Shown in pieces: positions 1-7,953 of a stretch of DNA of 64,000 nucleotides. The stretch is from AP-15 sp963832875 (GTDB taxonomy: Bacteria; Pseudomonadota; Alphaproteobacteria; ATCC43930; CGMCC-115725). The notes under the pieces were generated by a model, which was not told the DNA's origin, searched no databases, and saw only the letters and a list, made by a program, of their open reading frames with translations. Positions within the stretch are counted from its first letter, which is position 1; the number at the start of each line of letters is the position of its first letter. The stretch lies in contig CAWHWB010000011.1 of the NCBI GenBank assembly GCA_963832875.1, positions 62,001 through 126,000 on the forward strand, written 5' to 3'. A program made the translations under genes and the position numbers.

Positions 1-41
1 CTCCTCGCTTCCTCCTTCGGCCTGAGCTCGACGTCGTTCAT
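1..41 (-). CDS. Possible periplasmic adaptor (HlyD type), N-terminal fragment
   Basis: Only the first 13 codons lie in the window (starts MNDVELRPKEEA), running off the left edge. An ATG at 41 lies 9 bases after the stop of the DUF1656 gene, in the same direction. Inference from context only: FUSC pump plus DUF1656 protein is normally followed by an HlyD/EmrA-like membrane fusion protein (AaeB-AaeX-AaeA layout). No family motif is visible in so short a piece. Confidence 0.3.
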   Translation of the reverse strand, partial: MNDVELRPKEEAR

Positions 42-50
42 CGGGCGCCC

Positions 51-254
51 TCAGCGTGCGAAAAAGAGGACCATCGACGACAGCACGATGACATAGACCG
101 CCGATACGAACAACGCCTGGTGCCAGACGTAGCGCAAGAGGTCGAAGCGGTCGGCGATCCGGCGCAGCAAGATCACGACCAGCCAGGCCGCGACCAGCAG
201 CAGCGAAATCGGCGCTACATAGACGCCGAAGAGATCAATCTCGGCGAACCTCAC
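51..254 (-). CDS. DUF1656 small inner-membrane protein (AaeX-like)
   Basis: A 67-residue protein with two hydrophobic helices (about residues 13-30 and 46-65) separated by a basic stretch, RRIADRFDLLRYVW. This length and layout fit DUF1656, the small membrane partner of FUSC-type efflux pumps (AaeX in enterobacteria); its exact role is unknown. The GTG start overlaps the TGA of the upstream FUSC gene by four bases (GTGA), which implies translational coupling and one operon with it and with the adaptor that follows. Confidence 0.85.
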   Translation of the reverse strand: MRFAEIDLFGVYVAPISLLLVAAWLVVILLRRIADRFDLLRYVWHQALFVSAVYVIVLSSMVLFFAR

Positions 255-2362
255 CGCGCCGCCTTTGTATCGAAATAAGACGAATACTGAGCAAGTGCCT
301 CGGACATGGCAAGGATGACGGCGCGCGCGCGTATCATCCTCGGTTCCGCTTCATCGGGTTGCTCGGCGAGGCGCCGGTCGAGCCGGCCGAGGCATCTGAT
401 CGCCAGGGCGCTGTCGCCTTCCGCCACCGCGGCGAGCGCAGCATCGAGGCCGGCGTCGAAACCGGCGGGCCCTGCAAAATTCCGCAGGCGGATGATCTCG
501 TTTCCGATGGCGAGCGCCGCTACCAGCCGGGCGCGATCCTCCGAGGTGGCCGCTTCCGGCAATACCGACAGGCGCCCGTACAAACCTTCTGCCCAATCGC
601 TCCGCGCGGGCGGCACCGGACGCGCGGCGAGGCGGCGCAGATCGCGCAACGTCAGAGCCAGCAGGCGGCGGGTGCGGAACGCCGGCGACAATGGCGGCAG
701 CAGGCGGAACGCGAGCATGGCGGCGCCGAGCCCAGCGAGGATGGTCAGCGCCGAGTTGTAGAATTGCTGCGTGTCATAAATATTGGGGTTTTGCGGGGCG
801 AGGACCGGAAAGAAGATGGCGGCCATACCCGTGAACAGGCCGGTGAGCAGAACTGTGCGCCACGGCACGGCCATCAGAGCAGCGACCGGCACTAGGTAGA
901 TCCCGATCGCAAGGCTGAAGCCGGCAAAGGTCGTGATGTCGGGCAGCACGGCAAATTTGACTACCGCGGCGGCAGCGGTGGTCAGCAGCACGCCCAGCAT
1001 GAAGCTGGTCGCCGCGGCGTAAGCCTGGTCGCCCCTGGTTCCGAACAGGAGGACACCTATCGCGGCGAAGGTGATGGCAAAGGCCCCGCCCGGCCAGGCG
1101 GTGGCGATCCAGAACAGTGCGACCGCGCCGACGGTCATAAACGCGCGCCCGGCATTGACAAAAGCCGGCAGCAAGTCCGGAACCCGCAGCCGGTAGGATC
1201 GGTTCCGGACAACGGCGCGCGTCGGATCGTCGGCCAGCAACGCCAGCCCGTTGAGCCCGAGCGAGATGCCCGCCAAGGCCCCGGCGGTGCGGTCTGCGAT
1301 CAGCCGCAGCGACGGTGTCGAGACCGGCAGCTCGATCAGCGTGCGGACCGCGGCATCGCAGATGATGCCGAGGCGGCACGGCGCCGCTGCCCAACCGGGA
1401 GCGCTGCCGTCCACCGGCGCGGATCGCAACTCCGATGGCAGCCGCCGCAAAATGATCTCGGCATCGGCGCGGCTCTCTTCCGTCGAGACCCGCTCGAGGT
1501 GATAGGCCGCGGTGCGCCAGGCAGCCAGTGCGGCAAACAGGCCGTCGAGCGCGTCCTGCAAGATCCGTGAGTGATAGCGCAGCGTCGAGCATTCGCCGAG
1601 CGCTTGATCGATGACCGGGTCGAGGGCGATGGCGCGGCGGATCAGCTCGCGCCGGATCTCGCGCGTCGGCACCTGCTGCGGCCCGGCGAGCCGCAGCGTG
1701 CTAGCCAGCCGCCCGGTGATCTCGGCCGCGAGGCCGGCGAATTGCGCCGCAAGCCGCCGCCGCGCGGTGCCAAAATCGGTCCCGGCGAGGACGATACCGG
1801 CGCAGACGATGCCGATGCAGATCTCGCTGGCGCGGTCGACCGCAAGCGTAAAGGCTTGCCCGTTGGCGCCGCCGACCGCACCGAACTCATCGCTGGCAAT
1901 GATCGTCGCGGTGAAACCGGCAAGCGCTGCTGCATAGGTTGCGAAGTTGCGCAGCACCGTGGCGAGAAACCCGCAGACCGCCGCCCACAGCGCCAAGCCG
2001 ACGAAAAAACCGACGCGACTCTGCGGAAAAATCGCGGTCAAGACGACCGCAGCCACCGCGCCGACGACCGTGCCGATCAGCCGGAACCAGCCCTTGCGCA
2101 ACGACGCGCCGAGCTGCGGCTGACAGACGATCGCGGCGGTCGTCCCGGCCCAGAACGCATTGTCGAGCTCGAGCCAGAACGCGACGTATAGTGCAAGGCA
2201 GACCGAAGCCCACAGCCGCAATCCGAACAGCAGCGCCGGACCCGCTATCCGCAGCGCTTGCGTCAACCGGCCGATTTCAGCGCGCCCAACCGCGGATCGC
2301 GAGTCGGATCGCGGCGGTGATCCCCGAGGAGCGCTCGGCCCCGAAACTCCAGTCTGGCTCAT
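251..2362 (-). CDS. FUSC family aromatic-acid/xenobiotic efflux transporter
   Basis: A 703-residue inner-membrane protein. It has an N-terminal block of helices (about residues 40-190), a soluble central stretch with many Arg/Glu, a second helix block (about 405-570) and a soluble tail. The two-block layout and the FWAGTTAAIVCQPQLGASLRKG segment near residue 75 match the FUSC family (AaeB, p-hydroxybenzoate exporters). The start chosen is the ATG at 2362; an upstream in-frame ATG would add 33 basic, low-quality residues. It forms an operon with the DUF1656 gene and the adaptor at the left edge. The substrate cannot be deduced. Confidence 0.88.
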   Translation of the reverse strand: MSQTGVSGPSAPRGSPPRSDSRSAVGRAEIGRLTQALRIAGPALLFGLRLWASVCLALYVAFWLELDNAFWAGTTAAIVCQPQLGASLRKGWFRLIGTVVGAVAAVVLTAIFPQSRVGFFVGLALWAAVCGFLATVLRNFATYAAALAGFTATIIASDEFGAVGGANGQAFTLAVDRASEICIGIVCAGIVLAGTDFGTARRRLAAQFAGLAAEITGRLASTLRLAGPQQVPTREIRRELIRRAIALDPVIDQALGECSTLRYHSRILQDALDGLFAALAAWRTAAYHLERVSTEESRADAEIILRRLPSELRSAPVDGSAPGWAAAPCRLGIICDAAVRTLIELPVSTPSLRLIADRTAGALAGISLGLNGLALLADDPTRAVVRNRSYRLRVPDLLPAFVNAGRAFMTVGAVALFWIATAWPGGAFAITFAAIGVLLFGTRGDQAYAAATSFMLGVLLTTAAAAVVKFAVLPDITTFAGFSLAIGIYLVPVAALMAVPWRTVLLTGLFTGMAAIFFPVLAPQNPNIYDTQQFYNSALTILAGLGAAMLAFRLLPPLSPAFRTRRLLALTLRDLRRLAARPVPPARSDWAEGLYGRLSVLPEAATSEDRARLVAALAIGNEIIRLRNFAGPAGFDAGLDAALAAVAEGDSALAIRCLGRLDRRLAEQPDEAEPRMIRARAVILAMSEALAQYSSYFDTKAAR

Positions 2363-2598
2363 TCGCAGCGTCCAATGCCGATGCCTGCCGGCTGCTCCGT
2401 CGCAGTTCCGCAGGCGGAAGCTACGTGAATGGCGTAATCCCGTCATATCTCCCGATCGCACCCGTCAAGCGCAAGATGCGTGCCAGAGCGCGGTGGCGGT
2501 GGCTGGACCGGCGCGCCCGGGCATTGATCTGGGCAGCAATGTTGCGCTATCTGGACGAGTAGATTACCGGTTAACCGCCGCCGCATCGGGAGAGAGCC

Positions 2599-3576
2599 AT
2601 GACGCAAACGTCCGTTGCCGTCTGGCAGATCGAAGGCCCGAGCGCCTGGGTGCGCTCCGATGTCCGCACCGAGGATTGGCTGGTCGAGCTGTCGCCCGCC
2701 TGCCTCAACGAGATCCGCCGCGTGGTCGACGAATTGCGCGCCTACCCGCTGCCGACGATCGTGCTCAGTCCAGCTGATTTCGCGATGCCGGCCTGCCATG
2801 AGGCAATGGCGCAGGTGCGCGACATTCTCGCCCATGGCGTGCGTTTTGCGATCGTCGACCGTCTGCCGGTCGGCGAGCTCGATGCTAGCGAGGCGACCGC
2901 GATCTATTGGCTCCTGTCCGGCATGATCGCGCGGCCGGTGGCGCAAAAGCTCGACGGCACCCTGGTCTACGATGTGCTCGACACCGGACAGCCGGCTTTG
3001 CCGGGATCGGGGGTGCGGCCGGACAAGACCAACATCGAGATCCGCTTTCACAACGACAACGCGTATAATGACACGCCGCCCGATTATGTCGGCCTGCTCT
3101 GCCTGCGACGGGCGATGAGAGGCGGCCACAGCCGGGTGATCAGCTTTCACACCGCGCACAATTTGCTGCTGGCGCGGGCGCCGGATCGGTTGGCACGGCT
3201 GTACCAGCCGTTTTGGTTCGACCGCCAGCGCGAATTTCATGCGGGCGAGAGCCCGATCTTCGCCGCCCCGGTATTCGATGCCGGCGCCGAGCTGAAGGCG
3301 CGGTTCAGCGTCCACCAGATCAACAGCGGCTATGCGTTGCGGGCTGAGCCGGTCGACGTTGCCGGGGAAGCCGCACTCTCGGCGATGCTGGAGATCTTCG
3401 AGGACGAGGGGCTGTCGATCGATTTCGACCTCGAGCCCGGGCAGCTGCAGTTTGTCGACAACCGGGTATTGGGCCACAGTCGCACCGCGTTCGTCGATCA
3501 TCCCGACCCCGAGGCCCGGCGGCATCTGGTGCGTCTGTGGCTGCGCGACGGCGGCCGGCGCGCCTATCCCGGCTAA
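2599..3576 (+). CDS. TauD/TfdA-family Fe(II)/2-oxoglutarate dioxygenase
   Basis: A 325-residue protein. The iron triad of the family is visible: H151-x-D153 in FHNDNAY and a distal His at 293 in VLGHSRTAF, followed by RRHLVRLWLRD, whose Arg would bind 2-oxoglutarate. These enzymes hydroxylate or cleave small substrates such as taurine, gamma-butyrobetaine or aromatic ethers in the cytoplasm. The C-terminal half resembles the TauD domain as found in clavaminate-synthase-like proteins. The ATG follows a good GGGAGAGAG ribosome site. It stands alone, divergent from the FUSC unit, so the neighbours give no substrate clue. Confidence 0.85.
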   Translation: MTQTSVAVWQIEGPSAWVRSDVRTEDWLVELSPACLNEIRRVVDELRAYPLPTIVLSPADFAMPACHEAMAQVRDILAHGVRFAIVDRLPVGELDASEATAIYWLLSGMIARPVAQKLDGTLVYDVLDTGQPALPGSGVRPDKTNIEIRFHNDNAYNDTPPDYVGLLCLRRAMRGGHSRVISFHTAHNLLLARAPDRLARLYQPFWFDRQREFHAGESPIFAAPVFDAGAELKARFSVHQINSGYALRAEPVDVAGEAALSAMLEIFEDEGLSIDFDLEPGQLQFVDNRVLGHSRTAFVDHPDPEARRHLVRLWLRDGGRRAYPG

Positions 3577-3642
3577 ACAGAGCGCCGAGAACCGGCTATC
3601 TCGCTGGCGCTTAATTAACTATTCGCGGGCATCATTGCCGGT

Positions 3643-4428
3643 ATGTCGTCACTGTCAATCACCGCGATTGTTCTGATATGCGTGATTGCCGGAGCACTGT
3701 TCGGGATGTGGCTCGGCGGTCGCTTGCCCGAGCATCACCGCTCGGCCGAGTCGCACGACGCGGTCAAGCTCGCCACCGGGATGCTGTCGGTATTGGCGGC
3801 GCTGGTGCTGGGGCTGTTGATCGCCAGCGTTAAGAACGCGTTCGACAATACCAACTCCGAGATCCGCCATTTTGCCGCCACCCTGATCCTGTTGCACCAG
3901 ACGCTGGCAGATTATGGGCCGGAGACGGCCGAACCGCGCGCGATGCTGCGGCGCTACAGCGGATTGGCGCTCGCCGACAACTGGCCCGAGGACGAGGTTC
4001 CGGTGCGAATGGAAGATCCCGAGGCCGGAAAGCTGCTCGATGGGGTGCGCACCGCGGTGCTGCGGCTCCCCGGCGGAAGTCCCCGCCGCGATGCGCTGCG
4101 CGCCAACGCCGCATCCTTGGTCGATGATGCGCTGAAGACCCGCTGGCTGTTGATCGAACGCTCGGAAAGCTCGATCCAGCCGCTGTTTCTCGATATATTG
4201 ATCGCGTGGATCACTCTGATCTTTGTCAGCTTTGGCTACAACGCCCCGCGCAACGCCACCGTGGCGATGAGCTTTTTCCTGAGTGCTGCGGCACTTGCCG
4301 CCTGCATCTTTCTGATCGTCGAGATGGACACCCCGTTCGAGGGGCTGATCACCGTGTCGAGCACGCCGATGCGCGATGCCCTGGCGCATATGACCCCGCA
4401 GCCGGAAGCGTCGAATTGGCCGCAGTGA
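3643..4428 (+). CDS. DUF4239 (bestrophin-like) membrane protein
   Basis: A 261-residue protein with four predicted helices: residues about 5-27, 44-64, 184-204 and 210-230. The cytoplasmic loop between helices 2 and 3 is charged. The pattern ATGMLSVLAALVLGLLIAS near residue 45 and the NTNSEIRHFAATLILL stretch are typical of DUF4239, a family distantly related to bestrophin channels. No biochemical function is established for close relatives. It lies 66 bases after the dioxygenase gene and may be cotranscribed with it. Confidence 0.75.
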   Translation: MSSLSITAIVLICVIAGALFGMWLGGRLPEHHRSAESHDAVKLATGMLSVLAALVLGLLIASVKNAFDNTNSEIRHFAATLILLHQTLADYGPETAEPRAMLRRYSGLALADNWPEDEVPVRMEDPEAGKLLDGVRTAVLRLPGGSPRRDALRANAASLVDDALKTRWLLIERSESSIQPLFLDILIAWITLIFVSFGYNAPRNATVAMSFFLSAAALAACIFLIVEMDTPFEGLITVSSTPMRDALAHMTPQPEASNWPQ

Positions 4429-4544
4429 TTGAGCGCCGGCGGCACTGTGCCGCTTCGCCGTTGCGAGCAGCGCCGCGGGGAAGCAATCTCGATCGGTGCG
4501 GCGCCGGAAGGGGTCGCCGGTCCCGATAGCGGAGCGCTTGCCAG

Positions 4545-5858
4545 ATGACGCAGATTCACGCCGCCAATATCGTTCTCCAAGCGGCGCTCGCCGAGGCCGA
4601 GGAGCGGTACCGGGCCGAGAACTTGAAGAGCCTTGTCCAGCACCGTGTGGCCTGCGCGGCGATGCCGGGCGGCAACACGCGCGCCTCGATCCACGTCGAC
4701 CCGTTCCCACTGACGATGGCGCGCGGCGAGGGGGCGCATCTATGGGACCTCGACGGTCACGAATACGCCGATTTCCTCAGCGAGTTCACCGCCGGCATTT
4801 ACGGCCACTCGCACCCCGCCATCCGCAAGGCGATCGAAGAAGCGCTCGACGGCGGGGTCAATTTCGGCGCCCATGGCGAAGCCGAGGCGCGCTTTGCCGC
4901 GGCGGTGTGCGCGCGCTTTCCGTCGATCGATCTGGTGCGCTTCACCAATTCCGGGACCGAGGCCAATCTGATGGCCCTCGGCGCCGCGCGCGCGATCACC
5001 GGCCGGCCCAAGATTCTGGTGTTTGCGGGCGGTTATCATGGCGGCGTGTTTTACTTCCGCGGCCATGGCAGCGAGCTCAACGCCCCGTTCGAGTTTCTGG
5101 TCGGCCGCTACAACGATCTGCCGGCCGTGGAGGATCTGGTCCGGCCGCATCGAGCCGAGTTGGCTGCAATCCTTGTAGAGCCGATGCAGGGCACCACCGG
5201 CTGCATCCCGGCCGGACGCGAATTTCTCACCGGCCTGCGCGCGCTGGCGAGCGAAACCGGTGCGTTGTTGATTTTTGACGAGGTGATGACCTCGAGGCTT
5301 GCACCGGGCGGATTGCAGGAAGTGCACGGCATCCTCCCCGACCTGACCACGCTGGGGAAATATCTTGGCGGCGGCATGAGCTTTGGCGCCTTTGGCGGCC
5401 GGGCCGAGATCATGGGGCATTTCGACCCGCGACGGCCGGATGCGTTCCAGCACGCCGGCACCTTCAATAACAATGTGTTAACGATGAACGCCGGCCTCGT
5501 CGGGCTGACCAAAATTTACACGCCCAAGCGCGCCCATGCCCTGAACGAATGGGGCAACCGGTTGCGTGACCGGCTGAACGCGATCGTCCGCCGGCACGGC
5601 CTCGCGATGCAGCTCACCGGCCTGGGTTCGATGATGTCGGTGCATATGACCGAACGGCCGATCCGCTCGGAGGAGGATGCGGCCCGGGGGAACGGCGCGT
5701 TGCGTGACCTGTTCTGGTTCGATCTCGTCGCCCGTGGCATCTGGTTCGCCAAGCGCGGCATGTTCGCCTCGTCGATCGCCCTCGACGACCATGACGCCGA
5801 CCGGCTCGCCGACGCCGTCGAAGATTTCGCCCAGACCCGCGCCCCGCTGTTCGGATAG
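4545..5858 (+). CDS. Class III PLP aminotransferase (glutamate-1-semialdehyde aminomutase-like)
   Basis: A 437-residue fold-type I PLP enzyme. It contains the PLP-phosphate region NSGTEAN near residue 140, the Asp-containing LLIFDEVMT stretch near residue 245 and the Schiff-base Lys at 272 (TTLGKYLGGG). GGNTRASIH and the G-rich HAGTFNNN segment match the HemL-like subgroup. True HemL makes 5-aminolevulinate with GluTR, but no hemA is nearby and many relatives act on other amino substrates, so hemL is not assigned. It ends one base before the converging metallo-hydrolase gene. Confidence 0.85.
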   Translation: MTQIHAANIVLQAALAEAEERYRAENLKSLVQHRVACAAMPGGNTRASIHVDPFPLTMARGEGAHLWDLDGHEYADFLSEFTAGIYGHSHPAIRKAIEEALDGGVNFGAHGEAEARFAAAVCARFPSIDLVRFTNSGTEANLMALGAARAITGRPKILVFAGGYHGGVFYFRGHGSELNAPFEFLVGRYNDLPAVEDLVRPHRAELAAILVEPMQGTTGCIPAGREFLTGLRALASETGALLIFDEVMTSRLAPGGLQEVHGILPDLTTLGKYLGGGMSFGAFGGRAEIMGHFDPRRPDAFQHAGTFNNNVLTMNAGLVGLTKIYTPKRAHALNEWGNRLRDRLNAIVRRHGLAMQLTGLGSMMSVHMTERPIRSEEDAARGNGALRDLFWFDLVARGIWFAKRGMFASSIALDDHDADRLADAVEDFAQTRAPLFG

Positions 5859-5859
5859 C

Positions 5860-6765
5860 TCAGCAGCGGGCGCGGCGATAACCGGCGTCGATCGTCGGCG
5901 GCCCGTCGCTCTCGACGATGCCTCGGCTGGCGAGATCTAACAGGTGCGCGTGCACCGATCTCGCGGCGGCGCCGCGCAGCCCCGGCTGGAGCCCGAGATA
6001 AAGCTTCTCCACGATCGCTTCGATCCTCCCGGTGCCAGCCTCGAGACATTCGATGATGCCGGCCTCGCGCTCGCGGCGATGGGCGATAAAGGCGCGAACA
6101 TGAGCGTGCGGCTCGGTGATCGCCGGGCCGTGGGTCGGCCAATAGACCCCGTCCGGACGGTCGAGCAATTTGTCGAGCGAAGCCATGTAGGCGCTCATCT
6201 CGCCGTCGGGCGGCGCGATCACGCTGGTCGACCAGCCCATCACGTGGTCGCCGCTGAACAGGATGCCGCGATCCGGCAATGCGAAGCAGAGATGGTTCGA
6301 AGTGTGGCCCGGAGTGTGCACCGCCTCGAAACGCCAGCAGGCGCCGGCGATCGTATCGCCGTCATGCACGGTCACGTCGGGCAGGAAGTCCCAGTCGCCG
6401 CCTTCCTCGACCGCGGGATCGCCGCGCCGGCCCCCGGCGTGCGGGCCAAAACCATATGTCGGCGCCCCGGTCGCCGCCTTCAGCGCCGTCGCCGCCGGCG
6501 AATGGTCGCGATGGGTGTGGGTAACGAGGATGTGGGACACCCGCTCGCCGGCGAGCCCGGCGAGCAACGCCGAGACATGCTCGTCGAGATCGGGGCCCGG
6601 ATCGATGACCGCGACCTCGCCGTCGCCGATGACATACGTGCCGGTGCCGCGGAAGGTGAACGGGCTAGGATTGCGCGCGACGATGCGGCGGATGCCGGGC
6701 GCGACATTTTCGAGCCTGCCGTATTCGAACGAAAATTCGCGGCGGAACGGGATGTCTACGGGCAT
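5860..6765 (-). CDS. MBL-fold metallo-hydrolase (LACTB2/RNase Z-like)
   Basis: A 301-residue metallo-beta-lactamase-fold protein. The zinc motif HxHxDH lies at residues 83-88 (HTHRDH), followed by VHTPGHTSNHLCF with the third-site His and LFSGDHVMG with the bridging Asp. The C-terminal segment (WPTHGPAI and a winged-helix-like tail) matches the LACTB2-like group that hydrolyses thioesters or RNA. The product is probably cytoplasmic. It converges on the aminotransferase gene with one base between stops, leaving no room for a separate terminator. Confidence 0.85.
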   Translation of the reverse strand: MPVDIPFRREFSFEYGRLENVAPGIRRIVARNPSPFTFRGTGTYVIGDGEVAVIDPGPDLDEHVSALLAGLAGERVSHILVTHTHRDHSPAATALKAATGAPTYGFGPHAGGRRGDPAVEEGGDWDFLPDVTVHDGDTIAGACWRFEAVHTPGHTSNHLCFALPDRGILFSGDHVMGWSTSVIAPPDGEMSAYMASLDKLLDRPDGVYWPTHGPAITEPHAHVRAFIAHRREREAGIIECLEAGTGRIEAIVEKLYLGLQPGLRGAAARSVHAHLLDLASRGIVESDGPPTIDAGYRRARC

Positions 6766-6843
6766 GCTCCGAGACTACACGAGATCGTGCGTGCAGCCCA
6801 ATGGCTAAGGTATCATCGCTGCCCGGTAGATAGAGAGGACGCG

Positions 6844-7089
6844 ATGAAGGTCAGCTTGGACATCGACTGCACGGCCGAGGAGGCGCGCAGATTTTTCGGG
6901 CTGCCCGAGGTGCAGCCGCTGCAGCAGGCGCTCTTGCAAGAGGTGCAGGAGCGGATCGCCGCCAACATCAAGGCGATGGACGCCAACACGCTGATCGAGA
7001 CCTGGCTGCCGGCGACGCTCAAAGGGTTCGAGCAATTGCAGCAGATGTTCATGGCGCAGATGGCGGCCGCGCCCGGCCAAAAGAAATAG
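6844..7089 (+). CDS. DUF6489 family small protein
   Basis: An 81-residue soluble protein, mostly helical, opening MKVSLDIDCTAEEARRFFGLP and ending in a Met/Gln-rich tail. This pattern is typical of DUF6489, a small alphaproteobacterial family of unknown function. The ATG at 6844 follows a GAGAGGA ribosome site. The gene is divergent from the metallo-hydrolase and 13 bases before the acetyltransferase, with which it is probably cotranscribed. Confidence 0.8.
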   Translation: MKVSLDIDCTAEEARRFFGLPEVQPLQQALLQEVQERIAANIKAMDANTLIETWLPATLKGFEQLQQMFMAQMAAAPGQKK

Positions 7090-7102
7090 GGGGCCAGAAG
7101 AA

Positions 7103-7657
7103 TTGGCCGGGCCGGTCCTGCTGCGGACCTCGCGCCTGCTGCTGCGCCGATGGCGCGAGGAGGATGTCGCCGCCTTTGCCGAGATGTCGGCCAATCCTGC
7201 TGTGATGGAGTTCCTGCGCCCGTTGTCGGAGGCGGGAGCGTGCGCGGCCTGGGTGGCCCGGGCTCGCGCCCATTGGCAACAGCACGGGTTCGGGCAGTGG
7301 GTCGTCGAGATCCCCGATGAAGCGAGCTTTATTGGCGTCGTCGGTCTCGCCACCATCTCCTACCCGGCGCATTTCACGCCGGCGGTCGAGATCGCCTGGC
7401 GCCTGGCGCCCGATTTTCGGCGTCGCGGATATGCCAGCGAGGCGGCGCGCGCGGCGCTCGATTACGGGTTCAACCAACTCGGCCTCTCTGAAATCGTGGC
7501 GGTTACGGTGCCGGCCAATCTTCGCTCGCGCGCCGTCATGGAGCGGCTCGGCATGACGCGCCGACCGGAACAGGATTTCGATCATCCGAACGTTCCGGAG
7601 GGCCCGCTGAAGCGCCATGTCCTCTACCGGCGGCCCAACCCGCGGCCGGTTTCGTGA
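7103..7657 (+). CDS. GNAT family N-acetyltransferase (RimJ/RimL-like)
   Basis: A 184-residue acetyltransferase of the RimJ/RimL subgroup. The N-terminal RTSRLLLRRWREEDVAAF opening, the acetyl-CoA loop DFRRRGYASEAARAAL (about residues 108-123) and the tail VMERLGM are all present. These enzymes acetylate protein N-termini or small amines; the substrate is not evident. A TTG start at 7103 places the conserved opening at residue 8 and no ATG lies near it, so TTG is the probable start. Confidence 0.87.
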   Translation: MAGPVLLRTSRLLLRRWREEDVAAFAEMSANPAVMEFLRPLSEAGACAAWVARARAHWQQHGFGQWVVEIPDEASFIGVVGLATISYPAHFTPAVEIAWRLAPDFRRRGYASEAARAALDYGFNQLGLSEIVAVTVPANLRSRAVMERLGMTRRPEQDFDHPNVPEGPLKRHVLYRRPNPRPVS

Positions 7658-7740
7658 CGATGCGGTGATCGTGCCGGGGCGCATCCGAACTCGAGTCGGA
7701 AACCGAGCCCGTCCACGATTTTGATCAGGTCAGGATGACT

Positions 7741-7776
7741 TTTTGACCTTGTCAAAACTATGCCGTGTGTTATGGT
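7741..7776 (+). promoter_or_regulatory. Candidate promoter with operator-like palindrome
   Basis: A perfect inverted repeat, TTTTGAC-CTT-GTCAAAA, occupies 7741-7757 and covers a -35-like TTGTCA (7749-7754). A -10-like TATGGT follows at 7771-7776 after 16 bases. The large secreted protein begins about 180 bases downstream. The repeat is seen directly; promoter and operator function are inference. Confidence 0.35.
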
Positions 7777-7953
7777 GGGAAGCTTTCGGTAGACGCCCCA
7801 TCGTTAACCTTTTGCGGTAGCTTTGATCTCGTGCTGGGTTCGCGCGCGATCGCTAATTGCCTAATCGGTTTAGAGTTCGGCGGCCTCGAATGCAAATCGA
7901 GACCAGCCGGTGCAGGCGGCCATAAATCAGTCGGGTAGAGTCGGAGACAGAAC